64,000 nt of DNA, taken from positions 1 to 64,000 of the forward strand of contig NZ_AP017297.1 of NCBI RefSeq assembly GCF_001548375.1, given 5' to 3'. The position numbers and the translations under genes were made by a program. The notes beneath the pieces are model-generated. The model searched no databases and was not told where the DNA came from. It was given only the letters and a program-made list of their open reading frames with translations. Position 1 is the first letter of the stretch. Every line of letters starts with the position of its first letter. Of the stretch, positions 35,651 through 44,513 are shown piece by piece. The DNA comes from Nostoc sp. NIES-3756. Lineage in GTDB: Bacteria; Cyanobacteriota; Cyanobacteriia; Cyanobacteriales; Nostocaceae.

Positions 35651-37498
35651 ATGGCGGCAACATCTACAACAACTGTCATCAGGGATGGGGGAGGTGTGCA
35701 GCCGGGGAAGCAGGGGAAGAATTTGACAAAGGAATCTTCCCCAGCCTCAACAGATTCTCTAGCCCACGATATCGTTCCCCAAAATTTCTACGATGCCTTC
35801 TTCTCCCCAATGGGTTTGGCATTACTTGTAAATGTTGGCGCATTAATGTTAGCCAAGTCGATGGAAGGACGAGGGGCATCAAGTAAGTTAGCACGGGCGC
35901 GATGGGCAGGAAGTAGGGAGAAAACAGCAGCTCGTAAGCTGGCCTGTAAACAGATTACTGAACGCAGACATAACAGAGTAGCTTTATACATCGGTACACC
36001 CAGAGGTACTAAATTCCAAGTTGTTGGCAACAAACGCATTACCAACATTCCAGAAGATAAAAACAGGCTTTATTTCCCAGATGGGCAGCGTGGTATTTTA
36101 GTTACTGGAAGTGGGGGATCTGGTAAAACCTTCTCCATGATTAATCCTCTGATACGTTCTGCCATCGACCAGGGGCTACCAATAATCATCTACGATTATA
36201 AATATTGTCATCAGGAGTCAGAAAAAGCAGAAGCCAAAGGACAAGCACCCAAGCTGGCAGGGTATGCAGCAGAGCGTGGTTATGAAGTAACAATACTGTC
36301 TCCAGGCTTTCCAGAGTCAGGGGTAGCAAATCCCCTCGATTTCCTTCGCAGTTCGACTGATGCGGAAATGGCACGTCAATTAGCCATCGTCCTGAACCGT
36401 AATTTTAAGCTAACAAGTGGCGACTCTTCCGATGGCGGATTTTTTGCGAATGCAGGAGATCAGCTGGCACAAGCTATTTTTATGCTGGCACGCGGTACAA
36501 GCTTCCCGGATATTATGATGTGCCATCAACTTCTTAGTCTACCCAGGCTGATTGACCGCATTCAGCAAGCAGACCTAAATCCTTGGGTGAAAGTTGCCTT
36601 TGACCAATTCTTATCTGTAGCTGGTAGCCCAGAAACAGCCTCCAGCATTGTTGGTACAACAAGCGGGTTGTTCACTCGCTTTATGACCCCATCAACCTTG
36701 TCCGCGTTCTGTGGAACAACAAATATCCCCTTGGACTTGACAGGGCGGAAGATGGTCATCTTCGGCATGGACAAAGAAAAGCGGGATGTGATAGCGCCAC
36801 TTTTAGTTTCCATTTTGCATCTTTTAGTAAGTCGAAATGTTGCTAAAAAGAGAACTGAACCCCTAGTTTTAGCATTAGATGAATTACCTACTTTGTATCT
36901 TCCTGCTTTAGTAGATTGGCTGAATCAGAACCGAGAAGATGGTTTAGTTTCTATTTTGGGTTTCCAGAATATTTCACAGCTTGAAAAAGCATATTCAGAG
37001 GAAGTTGCTAACGCTATTTTTGGTGGTTGTGCAACAAAAGCCTTTTTTAATCCCCAAGATGATGTAGCTGGACAAAGGTTTAGTAACTTCTTAGGAGATG
37101 AACAAATTAAGCATAAAGAACGTTCTCGTACCTCTGGCGGGAAAGGAGGAGCCAGCACATCCTTATCTGAACAAAACAGCACTAGAAACTTGTTTGAAAT
37201 CAATCAGTTTAACTCGTTACCAGAAGGTAGAGCCATAATTGTTAGCCCTGGATTCAGAGGAGGTAGAGAGGTAGGACTACCACTATTAGAACAAATTCAA
37301 ATTCCCAAAGCTGATAGAGATTCGGAAGCAGAGAGTGTAGAGAAATGGTACAAATTACAGCAAAAATTCATAGCTCAATCAACATTGAGAGAGCCATCTG
37401 GTGAAGAATTGGAAATCAGAAGATTAGAAGCCGAAAGGTTATTGCCTTTAGTAGAAGAAAAGGCAGAAGCTGAAAAGGTTTTGCAGAATGAAATTTAG
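35651..37498 (+). CDS. virD4: VirD4/TraG-like coupling protein
   Basis: 615 aa from the ATG at 35651; a GTG at 35645 is also possible. AGGGAGGGGG lies just ahead. One membrane segment is near residue 55 (LALLVNVGALMLA). The ATPase has Walker A GSGGSGKTFSMINPLI (about 152), a strand PIIIYDYKY, Walker B LVLALDELPTL and the FQNISQL motif typical of TraG/VirD4. Coupling proteins deliver the relaxase-DNA complex to the secretion channel. It starts within bases of the preceding stop, inside the T4SS operon, and is followed by two accessory genes. Confidence 0.85.
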   Translation: MAATSTTTVIRDGGGVQPGKQGKNLTKESSPASTDSLAHDIVPQNFYDAFFSPMGLALLVNVGALMLAKSMEGRGASSKLARARWAGSREKTAARKLACKQITERRHNRVALYIGTPRGTKFQVVGNKRITNIPEDKNRLYFPDGQRGILVTGSGGSGKTFSMINPLIRSAIDQGLPIIIYDYKYCHQESEKAEAKGQAPKLAGYAAERGYEVTILSPGFPESGVANPLDFLRSSTDAEMARQLAIVLNRNFKLTSGDSSDGGFFANAGDQLAQAIFMLARGTSFPDIMMCHQLLSLPRLIDRIQQADLNPWVKVAFDQFLSVAGSPETASSIVGTTSGLFTRFMTPSTLSAFCGTTNIPLDLTGRKMVIFGMDKEKRDVIAPLLVSILHLLVSRNVAKKRTEPLVLALDELPTLYLPALVDWLNQNREDGLVSILGFQNISQLEKAYSEEVANAIFGGCATKAFFNPQDDVAGQRFSNFLGDEQIKHKERSRTSGGKGGASTSLSEQNSTRNLFEINQFNSLPEGRAIIVSPGFRGGREVGLPLLEQIQIPKADRDSEAESVEKWYKLQQKFIAQSTLREPSGEELEIRRLEAERLLPLVEEKAEAEKVLQNEI

Positions 37499-37507
37499 GA
37501 GGAGAAG

Positions 37508-37909
37508 ATGAATAAGTTTTCCGATTATGAATTGAGTCTTTTAGCTAAACTACCTCTAGATATTGTCGCCTTAGCTAATGAACATCGAATTGATATCATG
37601 AACGCGGCTGAATTTTGGGATGAACCGCCATTTCCCGACAACTATATCCCAGAAATGATTGAAATCTATTACGGCAATACCCCCAGTCCTCATGTGTTTA
37701 TTGTCAATGGAGAATTAGAGGACTATAGGCTAGATGATTTAGACCTTAATAGAAAGTCTATTGCTGTGCAGATTGATGACCAATGGGCTTATATCCAAAT
37801 AGAAGGTCAAGAAATTCTTAATCGATTAGGTGGAGTGATTTTACCAGATGTAGTCATTGAACCAACCGCATTGTTAAATTCTGTTTTACAGGTAGAGAAT
37901 CATGGATGA
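37508..37909 (+). CDS. T4SS accessory hypothetical protein
   Basis: 133 aa, acidic and soluble, with a good ribosome site (AGGAGGAG seven bases before the ATG). The sequence (NAAEFWDEPPFPDNYIPEMI; VIEPTALLNSVLQ) shows no known motif. It overlaps the next gene by 8 bp, so the two are coupled. A chaperone or adaptor for transfer is possible by position only. Confidence 0.55.
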   Translation: MNKFSDYELSLLAKLPLDIVALANEHRIDIMNAAEFWDEPPFPDNYIPEMIEIYYGNTPSPHVFIVNGELEDYRLDDLDLNRKSIAVQIDDQWAYIQIEGQEILNRLGGVILPDVVIEPTALLNSVLQVENHG

Positions 37910-39299
37910 AATTAAAGCCGAGAGTAAACAGATACAGCAAGATTATTTAGAAATCCTCAATGATATCTTGCAAAAAGTTATGGAGAAAGGACAGTTTCAA
38001 GGAGCAGATGCCAATAAAGACATATCAATTTTTGTCGGGAAACAACTCCAGTATAAAGGTAATCCTCATGGAGAAGTATCGATAAATCTGGTCAAATCAG
38101 ATTTAGTAGAGCAGTTGCAAAAGGCTATCAATTCTCCTCAAGAACTGAAAGGTTCTGTCCGAATTATGATTGGTAAGGACAAGGCTTTTCATGTCAAAGA
38201 CGGAAAAGTTATAACAGATAAGCTGGAATTAGCTACTAAGACGGCTCAAAACTTAACTACTAGCCAAACTAAGAATGTCGCTAAATCTCCTCAGAAATCA
38301 CCAGTTAGTATCAAAGATTTACAAAGTCAAGTTGATACTTTACAGCGTCAGGTCGAATCACAACAGAAAGTAATTGATAATTTCAGTAATCAACAACAAA
38401 AATCTCCAGAAGAGATTAATGCACTATTAACTGAATTTAACAATCTTAAAGCAGCTTTTGATGCACAGCAGAGAACAATTGAGCAGTTACAGAAAGGTTT
38501 AACGGCAGTTAATAATCGTAATACTCCCCATGTGCAGAACCAAACTTTGAAAGACTGGATAGGTAAACTCGAAACTAATGTCAAAAAATCTGCTCAAGGC
38601 TTGTATGAACAAGTTAAATCTAGTTTGACTCCAAAAGTAGAGGAAATTAAGACACAAATTCAATCAGCACTGACCCCAAAAATGGATAAAATTAAGGCTC
38701 AACTAGAAAGTCAGATTGAGTCTTTAAAAACTGAAATGCAATCTCAAATGGAGGCGATGAAGAATGACTTAAAAACACAAGCCGATGTTGTCAAAACTGG
38801 TATTAGTGAAGTTAAGGGGCTTGTACAGAATGAAATTCAACAGGGTGTAGAACGTCATCAAGGCGCTTTAGGTGCTGTTAGTAGCAAAATATCTGAAGAA
38901 GTAAATACAGTTCACAAGCAAGTAACTCAAGCTGTTGGAGATATACATTCTGCACTCAATCATACTGTGAAGCAGAACTATGAGAAGGTGACAAATAGTG
39001 TAATGGAGGCTAAAGGAAAAGCTATTGCTAAAAGTGTTGACTCCATGCTGCGTCTTTTTGGTCAAACAAATGCTGATGGTTCAATGACTTATGAAAGTAA
39101 AAGTTTTAACTTTCATAAACAGGGTAATAATCTTTCGATTACAGCTAAAGATGGTAGACCTGTCATGGTAGAAGGTGACTTAACAACTGCTGCAACGGAA
39201 AGCGATGTTGAATCTCTCAACAAAGTAGAAACTGTTGTTCATAATTATTTAAAACCCCAAGCACCATCTCACTCACAATCATCAAAACTTAGACGCTAA
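37902..39299 (+). CDS. Coiled-coil protein at the end of the T4SS operon
   Basis: 465 aa. The N-terminal 100 residues are globular (DILQKVMEKGQFQGADANKD; KGSVRIMIGKDKAFHV). Residues about 140-395 form a long coiled coil with Gln/Lys/Glu heptads (DLQSQVDTLQRQVESQQKVI), and a small C-terminal domain follows (KSFNFHKQGNNLSITAKDGR). It might be a structural or tether protein for the transfer apparatus or plasmid. It converges on the relaxase gene with only two bases between stops, so no terminator separates them. Confidence 0.6.
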   Translation: MDEIKAESKQIQQDYLEILNDILQKVMEKGQFQGADANKDISIFVGKQLQYKGNPHGEVSINLVKSDLVEQLQKAINSPQELKGSVRIMIGKDKAFHVKDGKVITDKLELATKTAQNLTTSQTKNVAKSPQKSPVSIKDLQSQVDTLQRQVESQQKVIDNFSNQQQKSPEEINALLTEFNNLKAAFDAQQRTIEQLQKGLTAVNNRNTPHVQNQTLKDWIGKLETNVKKSAQGLYEQVKSSLTPKVEEIKTQIQSALTPKMDKIKAQLESQIESLKTEMQSQMEAMKNDLKTQADVVKTGISEVKGLVQNEIQQGVERHQGALGAVSSKISEEVNTVHKQVTQAVGDIHSALNHTVKQNYEKVTNSVMEAKGKAIAKSVDSMLRLFGQTNADGSMTYESKSFNFHKQGNNLSITAKDGRPVMVEGDLTTAATESDVESLNKVETVVHNYLKPQAPSHSQSSKLRR

Positions 39300-39301
39300 T
39301 T

Positions 39302-42300
39302 TTATCTTCTAAAACCTCGTCTCGGTTGTGGAGACGGTTGACGGGAAATAGTCAATTTAGCTTTAACTTCTCGTTCTCTTTGTTTTTGTGTTTCTTTAAT
39401 GGTTATTAAACGCTCTTGTAATTGAGGAGTTTTGAGTAAATTATAAATGGTACTCATCTCTATAGTTTTCGCTTCTCTCTTCCAGGTTTCATGATTTTGA
39501 GCCTGGATTTCCCATTGGGATATATCTGATTCTAATTGCTGTTTCTGAGTAAATAATTCTTTGATAGTGCCGATAGTATCTAATTGCTGATTTAGCATTA
39601 ACTCATACTTATTACTCAACTGATGAAGCGGAATAAGCTCCATCGTTCTAATAGATTTCTCTTGTTGGGTGTGTTTTATCCACAAGCTATCAAGTTGTTG
39701 TTGTAATTGGCTAATTTGACTTTCAATAGTTTGTCTATTAATTGGAGGCGGCACTTGTGCTACTGTCTCGGAAAAATATTCCTTAACAGCTTGTTCTAAA
39801 TACAGTAGCTCTTGGTTAGTCAGTCCATCAATTACTTTCTTAAATGCTGATTGAGTCGGTTGATTTGAAAAACGTTCTTGAAGTCGTTGTTTTCGTTCAA
39901 GGTCGCTCAATTTTTTTGGTGGTGCTGGCGGCGTATGTCGTTGTTGATTATTGTTATTTCGCCATGCTTTGAGGGTTGATGCTTCGGAATATACCTTTTC
40001 GTATGCCAGTGGCCCCTGAGACACAATCAAATCATCAACACCTTTATCTGGCCCTGGCAAAGTTACCACTTTGACCTTAGCTCCCTGTTCCTCCAGTAGC
40101 CCACCAGTACGTGAGATTGCAATCTCTATGTTCTGCTTAGTTTCGGGTCGCGTCTCGTAATCAAAGCAAAAGGTACACTCGCGCCCTGGTGTGGCGAAAA
40201 CAGCTAACTCGTCCATGAGTCTAGCTTTCACCTTTTCCCCTAGCTCATCTTTAGAGCGATAACCAGCATAAATTCCCGGTAGTCCAATAGCAGCATGACC
40301 TTGGCTTAACAGACTGGCAGCTTTCTTAGCTCCCTCAGTGATCGTGACTGGGAGGTTATATTTCCAAGCACAATACCAGAACCCAGAGGCGCGATCGCTT
40401 TCGCTTGGCTGTACCCCATGTTTTTCATAGATACGGTCTGCTACCTCATCTGGTACATCAAGCAAGAAAATACTAAGTTCAGTTTTGGGCGGATGCTCAT
40501 ATTTAATAAATTTGCCGGGCTTATCCGCTTTTTCTCTCGGATTATTGGGTTTGTAACATCCCCACAATGTTCTATCAGGTTTATCTCCAGGCTGTAAGTT
40601 AGCAAAAGACTTGGGATTAACGCCAGCATCACACCACCAGCCGCCATCTTCAATATGAGTATACTTACTCATGATTCCCGACGATAATCTACCTGTGTTC
40701 GTGCGTGGCAGATGCTCACTGTACATGAGATATTCCCAAGCCTCATGCTCCCAATCTCTGGTTTGGTGCAGGCTTTTAAAGTTACAGGCAGCAATTAGAG
40801 GATGAATGGCACTACCAAATACCAGTTCTTGCCAGTGTTGGGAGTCTAGCTGTTCAGGCACTTCAGCCACATGATCTGGAGTCCAAAATGCTACCTTTGG
40901 CTGTGCTGCTTTAGGGACTGGTTTCTTAGTAACAGGTTTGGAAGTAGAAGTAGGCAGAGGGGAAGAATTGGGCGGAGGTGCAGAGGGGCTGGGGGGCAGA
41001 GGGGAGGAACTAGGCAGAGGGGCAGAGGGGCTGGGAGGCAGAGGGGAAGAATTATTATAAGATTTCTCCTCCGCTCCTCCGCTCCCCTGCTCCCCTGCTC
41101 CTGGGCTTCGTGGTTCCTTCGCTACAATCGCAGTAGATGTAACCTTTTCTTTCTCTAGTTTTGACTGGCGTTGCTTCTCTAATTCTTTCTGCCGTAGTAG
41201 CGCCAGTGCATTTTCCTTAGCCCTACTTGACTGCGCTAGGGCTAGTAAATCGTCTTTATTTTCCGTGTATAGTTTCAATTCATACCTAGCACGGCTAACC
41301 GCAACATAAAAGCTTTCTTGCCCAATAGTGTAATCCGCCGCTATCAGCACTCGGTCTGCCGTTTTGCCCTGGCTGCTGTACGTAGTGCTGACTGTTGCAT
41401 AATCCAGGTGTTGGGCTTGTTGCAGATTGATAAATTCAGTTTGACCGCTATCTAAATACTCGATTTGAGCGTTAAAACCAGCAATGGCCTTAACTACAAA
41501 CTCCTGACCGTTGCGTCGTCCTAATTGACGATCGTTTTTTGTCCAGCGTAGGCGATCGCCCTCAGCAATTTCAATATTTTGACGCTGGTAAACTGCTTTA
41601 TTAAAACCTGTGTCTACTTGAAAGTGCCGTCCATCAGAAGCTTCAAGCCTTAGTCCGTCACCATCCTTACCCACTACTTTATATAGCTGACCTTTTTCCA
41701 GTCCCCGGCGTTTGTAACTGCGAGTGGCCATAACCATATCATCCAGTTCAAAGTTGTGGGCGTAGCGCATCTGTACTGAGGTGAGGTCTTTAGCTTGCAG
41801 TTGGGTGATAGTAGTTGCAGTTCCTAAACTGCCTTCAGTTTTTAAATGCTCTCGAATCGCTTGGGTGATTGCCAAACGCTCCTTATTGGTTCCAGCCAGT
41901 ACCAAGGTTCGCGCTCGTTGTTCGGGTGTAGCTGTTACATACTCATCGGCGATCGCCGCAATTTTGGATTCTGCCGTTACAGTCTGAATACAACCGTTTT
42001 CATCCAAACGGTTAAATCCTTCCTCAATTTGACCATCAGCAATCAAGTCTACTGCCAATTTCAGCTTCGGCGCACGTTGCCTATTAGATTCGTTTAAGTG
42101 GCTAGTCTTAATTCCCGCCTGTTGCAGAGACTTGAACGGGTTGCCAGCTTCTACTGCTGATAACTGTTTTGTATCTCCTACTAACAAAACTCTGGCTTGC
42201 TCAAGGGCTGCCCTTTCTAAAAGAGCAAGGGCATCTTTGGCACTGAGTAACCCGGCTTCATCCACTACCCAAATTTGATGGAGTTCAATCTCTTGGGGCG

Positions 42301-43723
42301 GTTCAGACACCAGTAATCTAGCAACAGTCTGGGCTTGAACATCTAACTCTTGACTCAGGACTTTAGCAGCCATCGAACTGGGGGCAAAGCCTTTGATGGT
42401 GTAGCCCGATGCGGTGGCGATCGCCTTTAACTCCTTGAGAGCGAAAGTTTTACCAGCACCGGCTACCCCCTGCCATGCGGTAAATTGGTCTGTTGTGGTT
42501 GCTGTTGTCAGTACCGCTCGACGCTGATCCGCGTTCAAAGCAGTTGTTTGGAGATGGTTTTCAACTACTTCCGGGTGGGCCAATGGGCTAACTTTACCTT
42601 GCCCAGACTGCATCAATTTAATGGTTGCCAGTTCCCGGTTGACTGCTGCCAGGGTGGTAAAGTCGCGCTTTTGGTGAGATAGGCTGAGTAATTCGGGATT
42701 GGTTTGCACTAGCGGCTCAATTTGACTGACATCCGTAGCTAAACCTTGATTGAGAATGAATTTCTCTAAATCCTCCTGGGTGAAAGCTACATTTCTTTCT
42801 GAGCAGTGAGCGATCGCATCCTCTAAATTCTCACAGCTAATTAACCGGGGTTGTAGCAGAGGTTGTGCCTCTAGCGGCTGTACAAAGTTGACACCCAACG
42901 CTGCCGCTTCCTCTCGCCACTTGGCTTTCAATTCCGTAGGGTTAATTTTCTGCTTGATGTTACGGGTGGCAGTCCAAGCCGCTTCACGCTCTGCCCAAGT
43001 TGCGTTTTCGCCTGCTGCACTTAATATCTGCTGCCGTCGTTTAGAAAACTCTCTTAAATCCTCATCTCGAAAGCCTTTAATCTCAAACTGCCCGTGTTCT
43101 CTTGCTTTTACCTCGTAACCTAGCTTTTGTACTTCAAGAGCTAGGTAGTTCTGGTACACCATGCCCAGAAATTTCTTGTTTTTAAATATCTCATCATTAA
43201 AAAGACTGTACCACTGACCAGTTTCAAGCTGCGTCATATTCATGAGCAAAGCATGGGTGTGGAGATGTGGATCTAATTCCCTGGTTTCGATGTGGTCAAA
43301 CTCGGCAATTACTAGGTTGTTAGTTGGGAGTAGTTCTTGCCCTCTCTCGGTTGTGGCTCTAGTGTAGCTATAGCGTTCTTCAATCAGTTGTAAAGTCTTC
43401 TGTACTGCTAACCCATGAGCAGTAATTAGCCTTTCATCCCCGCCTACCAACGCTTGCAAACTCACGCTTTTCGGTGCAGAGAAAGTAAAGTCTGTAGCTG
43501 CCCGACGTTGCGACGAGTTTAACTTTCTAGCACATAAAGGTTGACTACCATCAGGTGACAACCCATTGACAATATTGAAAAAGGTTTCTTGGTCATCCAC
43601 TGCTCCTGACAATCCTAATTTCTTCGCACCTTTACCAGACCAGCGTGAAGCACCTTCTTGGTAATACCCTTCCATGAAGTAATGTACTGCTTGCTGTGGT
43701 TCTGTGTTCTTTCCTGTTAACAT
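39302..43723 (-). CDS. traA: MOBF TrwC/TraA-like relaxase-helicase with DUF3854/Toprim-like C-terminus
   Basis: 1473 aa. The N-terminal TrwC-type relaxase domain shows Tyr residues near 15-21, RWSGKGAKKLGL and the metal-binding DPHLHTHALL (about 155). It nicks oriT and becomes covalently bound to the strand. A RecD-like helicase follows: Walker A GVAGAGKTFALKEL (about 425), WVVDEAGLL, GDTKQLSAVEAG and TTYSSQGKTADR. Residues about 870-930 are a Pro/Ser linker encoded by STRR repeats. Residues about 1010-1255 match DUF3854, with a Toprim-like ITEGAKKAASLL and FCFDYETRPETK, usually found in cyanobacterial Rep or primase proteins. The helical C-terminus is Gln-rich. This is a three-part fusion. 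Confidence 0.8.
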   Translation of the reverse strand: MLTGKNTEPQQAVHYFMEGYYQEGASRWSGKGAKKLGLSGAVDDQETFFNIVNGLSPDGSQPLCARKLNSSQRRAATDFTFSAPKSVSLQALVGGDERLITAHGLAVQKTLQLIEERYSYTRATTERGQELLPTNNLVIAEFDHIETRELDPHLHTHALLMNMTQLETGQWYSLFNDEIFKNKKFLGMVYQNYLALEVQKLGYEVKAREHGQFEIKGFRDEDLREFSKRRQQILSAAGENATWAEREAAWTATRNIKQKINPTELKAKWREEAAALGVNFVQPLEAQPLLQPRLISCENLEDAIAHCSERNVAFTQEDLEKFILNQGLATDVSQIEPLVQTNPELLSLSHQKRDFTTLAAVNRELATIKLMQSGQGKVSPLAHPEVVENHLQTTALNADQRRAVLTTATTTDQFTAWQGVAGAGKTFALKELKAIATASGYTIKGFAPSSMAAKVLSQELDVQAQTVARLLVSEPPQEIELHQIWVVDEAGLLSAKDALALLERAALEQARVLLVGDTKQLSAVEAGNPFKSLQQAGIKTSHLNESNRQRAPKLKLAVDLIADGQIEEGFNRLDENGCIQTVTAESKIAAIADEYVTATPEQRARTLVLAGTNKERLAITQAIREHLKTEGSLGTATTITQLQAKDLTSVQMRYAHNFELDDMVMATRSYKRRGLEKGQLYKVVGKDGDGLRLEASDGRHFQVDTGFNKAVYQRQNIEIAEGDRLRWTKNDRQLGRRNGQEFVVKAIAGFNAQIEYLDSGQTEFINLQQAQHLDYATVSTTYSSQGKTADRVLIAADYTIGQESFYVAVSRARYELKLYTENKDDLLALAQSSRAKENALALLRQKELEKQRQSKLEKEKVTSTAIVAKEPRSPGAGEQGSGGAEEKSYNNSSPLPPSPSAPLPSSSPLPPSPSAPPPNSSPLPTSTSKPVTKKPVPKAAQPKVAFWTPDHVAEVPEQLDSQHWQELVFGSAIHPLIAACNFKSLHQTRDWEHEAWEYLMYSEHLPRTNTGRLSSGIMSKYTHIEDGGWWCDAGVNPKSFANLQPGDKPDRTLWGCYKPNNPREKADKPGKFIKYEHPPKTELSIFLLDVPDEVADRIYEKHGVQPSESDRASGFWYCAWKYNLPVTITEGAKKAASLLSQGHAAIGLPGIYAGYRSKDELGEKVKARLMDELAVFATPGRECTFCFDYETRPETKQNIEIAISRTGGLLEEQGAKVKVVTLPGPDKGVDDLIVSQGPLAYEKVYSEASTLKAWRNNNNQQRHTPPAPPKKLSDLERKQRLQERFSNQPTQSAFKKVIDGLTNQELLYLEQAVKEYFSETVAQVPPPINRQTIESQISQLQQQLDSLWIKHTQQEKSIRTMELIPLHQLSNKYELMLNQQLDTIGTIKELFTQKQQLESDISQWEIQAQNHETWKREAKTIEMSTIYNLLKTPQLQERLITIKETQKQREREVKAKLTISRQPSPQPRRGFRR

Positions 43724-44166
43724 CCTCCGTTCCTTTCGTAGAATGTCAGGTTTAAAGGTTGGAACAGTTCAGGTACTTGCTGAGGATTACTGATGATAAA
43801 TTCAAGTTCTACATCTGCATAATTGTTGAGCTTGTTTATTAAGTTCTCAAAGTGCATTGCATCAACACACCATACTTTAAATGATGCGTAATGGTTGGGC
43901 TTTAGCTCATAAAAGAATTTTTCACTCTTGGGTATTTCTTGAAATATTCCAACTGTCTGTTTATGGTATTTACAAAAATTAAAGCCTACCCAATTGACTT
44001 GTTGGAAATCAGCTACCCGAATCACCACATCAGCAGAAGATTGGTTTCTAGATAATGGTTGACTACTCCAGTAACACCTATTTCTCCAATAACATATCGA
44101 CATCATTTGATGCGCTTGAGTCTTTAAAAGCGTTGAAGTTACTTTCTGTAGTATTGGGTAATTCAA
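43717..44166 (-). CDS. Hypothetical protein overlapping the relaxase start
   Basis: 149 aa, overlapping the relaxase start by 7 bp in the same direction, so probably cotranscribed and coupled. It has several Cys/Trp (MMSICYWRNRCYWSS) and a mixed alpha/beta pattern without known motif. A relaxosome accessory role fits its place upstream of the relaxase and next to a repeat array, but this is inference. Confidence 0.5.
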   Translation of the reverse strand: MNYPILQKVTSTLLKTQAHQMMSICYWRNRCYWSSQPLSRNQSSADVVIRVADFQQVNWVGFNFCKYHKQTVGIFQEIPKSEKFFYELKPNHYASFKVWCVDAMHFENLINKLNNYADVELEFIISNPQQVPELFQPLNLTFYERNGGC

Positions 44167-44278
44167 ATCTTTATATTAGTTAATGAAAAATTTTTCTGCC
44201 CAAATAAATTTTAAAACAAGTGCTTTTTTCTGGCAAAACTTTTTTGCGTACTGTGCGAAAAGTTTATTTTTTTGGGGT

Positions 44279-44453
44279 GACATGAGTTTCACATAAAACT
44301 GACATGAATTTGCCGTAAAACTGCCATAGTTTTACCAAGGATTTAACATGGCTTCCATGTTAAGAAACTTAGAGTTCCCATAAAAATGACATGGTTTTCA
44401 CATAGTATTAACATGAAAATCACGAGAGTTTACCATAGATTTCACATAAAACT
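44279..44453. repeat. Tandem 22-bp repeat array, candidate parC centromere/iteron region
   Basis: Eight adjacent units begin at 44279, 44301, 44323, 44345, 44367 (21 bp), 44388, 44410 and 44432. They share the start RACATGA and the core TTTCACATAAAACT, with units 3-5 more degenerate. The spacing of 22 bp places each unit two helical turns from the next. The array lies between the relaxase operon and the second ParM-like gene, which starts 60 bp after the last unit. It resembles a ParR-binding centromere or replication iterons. Confidence 0.7.
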
Positions 44454-44513
44454 GGCATTGCACGCTGATGTGTTTTGTTACCAAGATTTTCATCTACTGA
44501 GTCATCAAATTTT

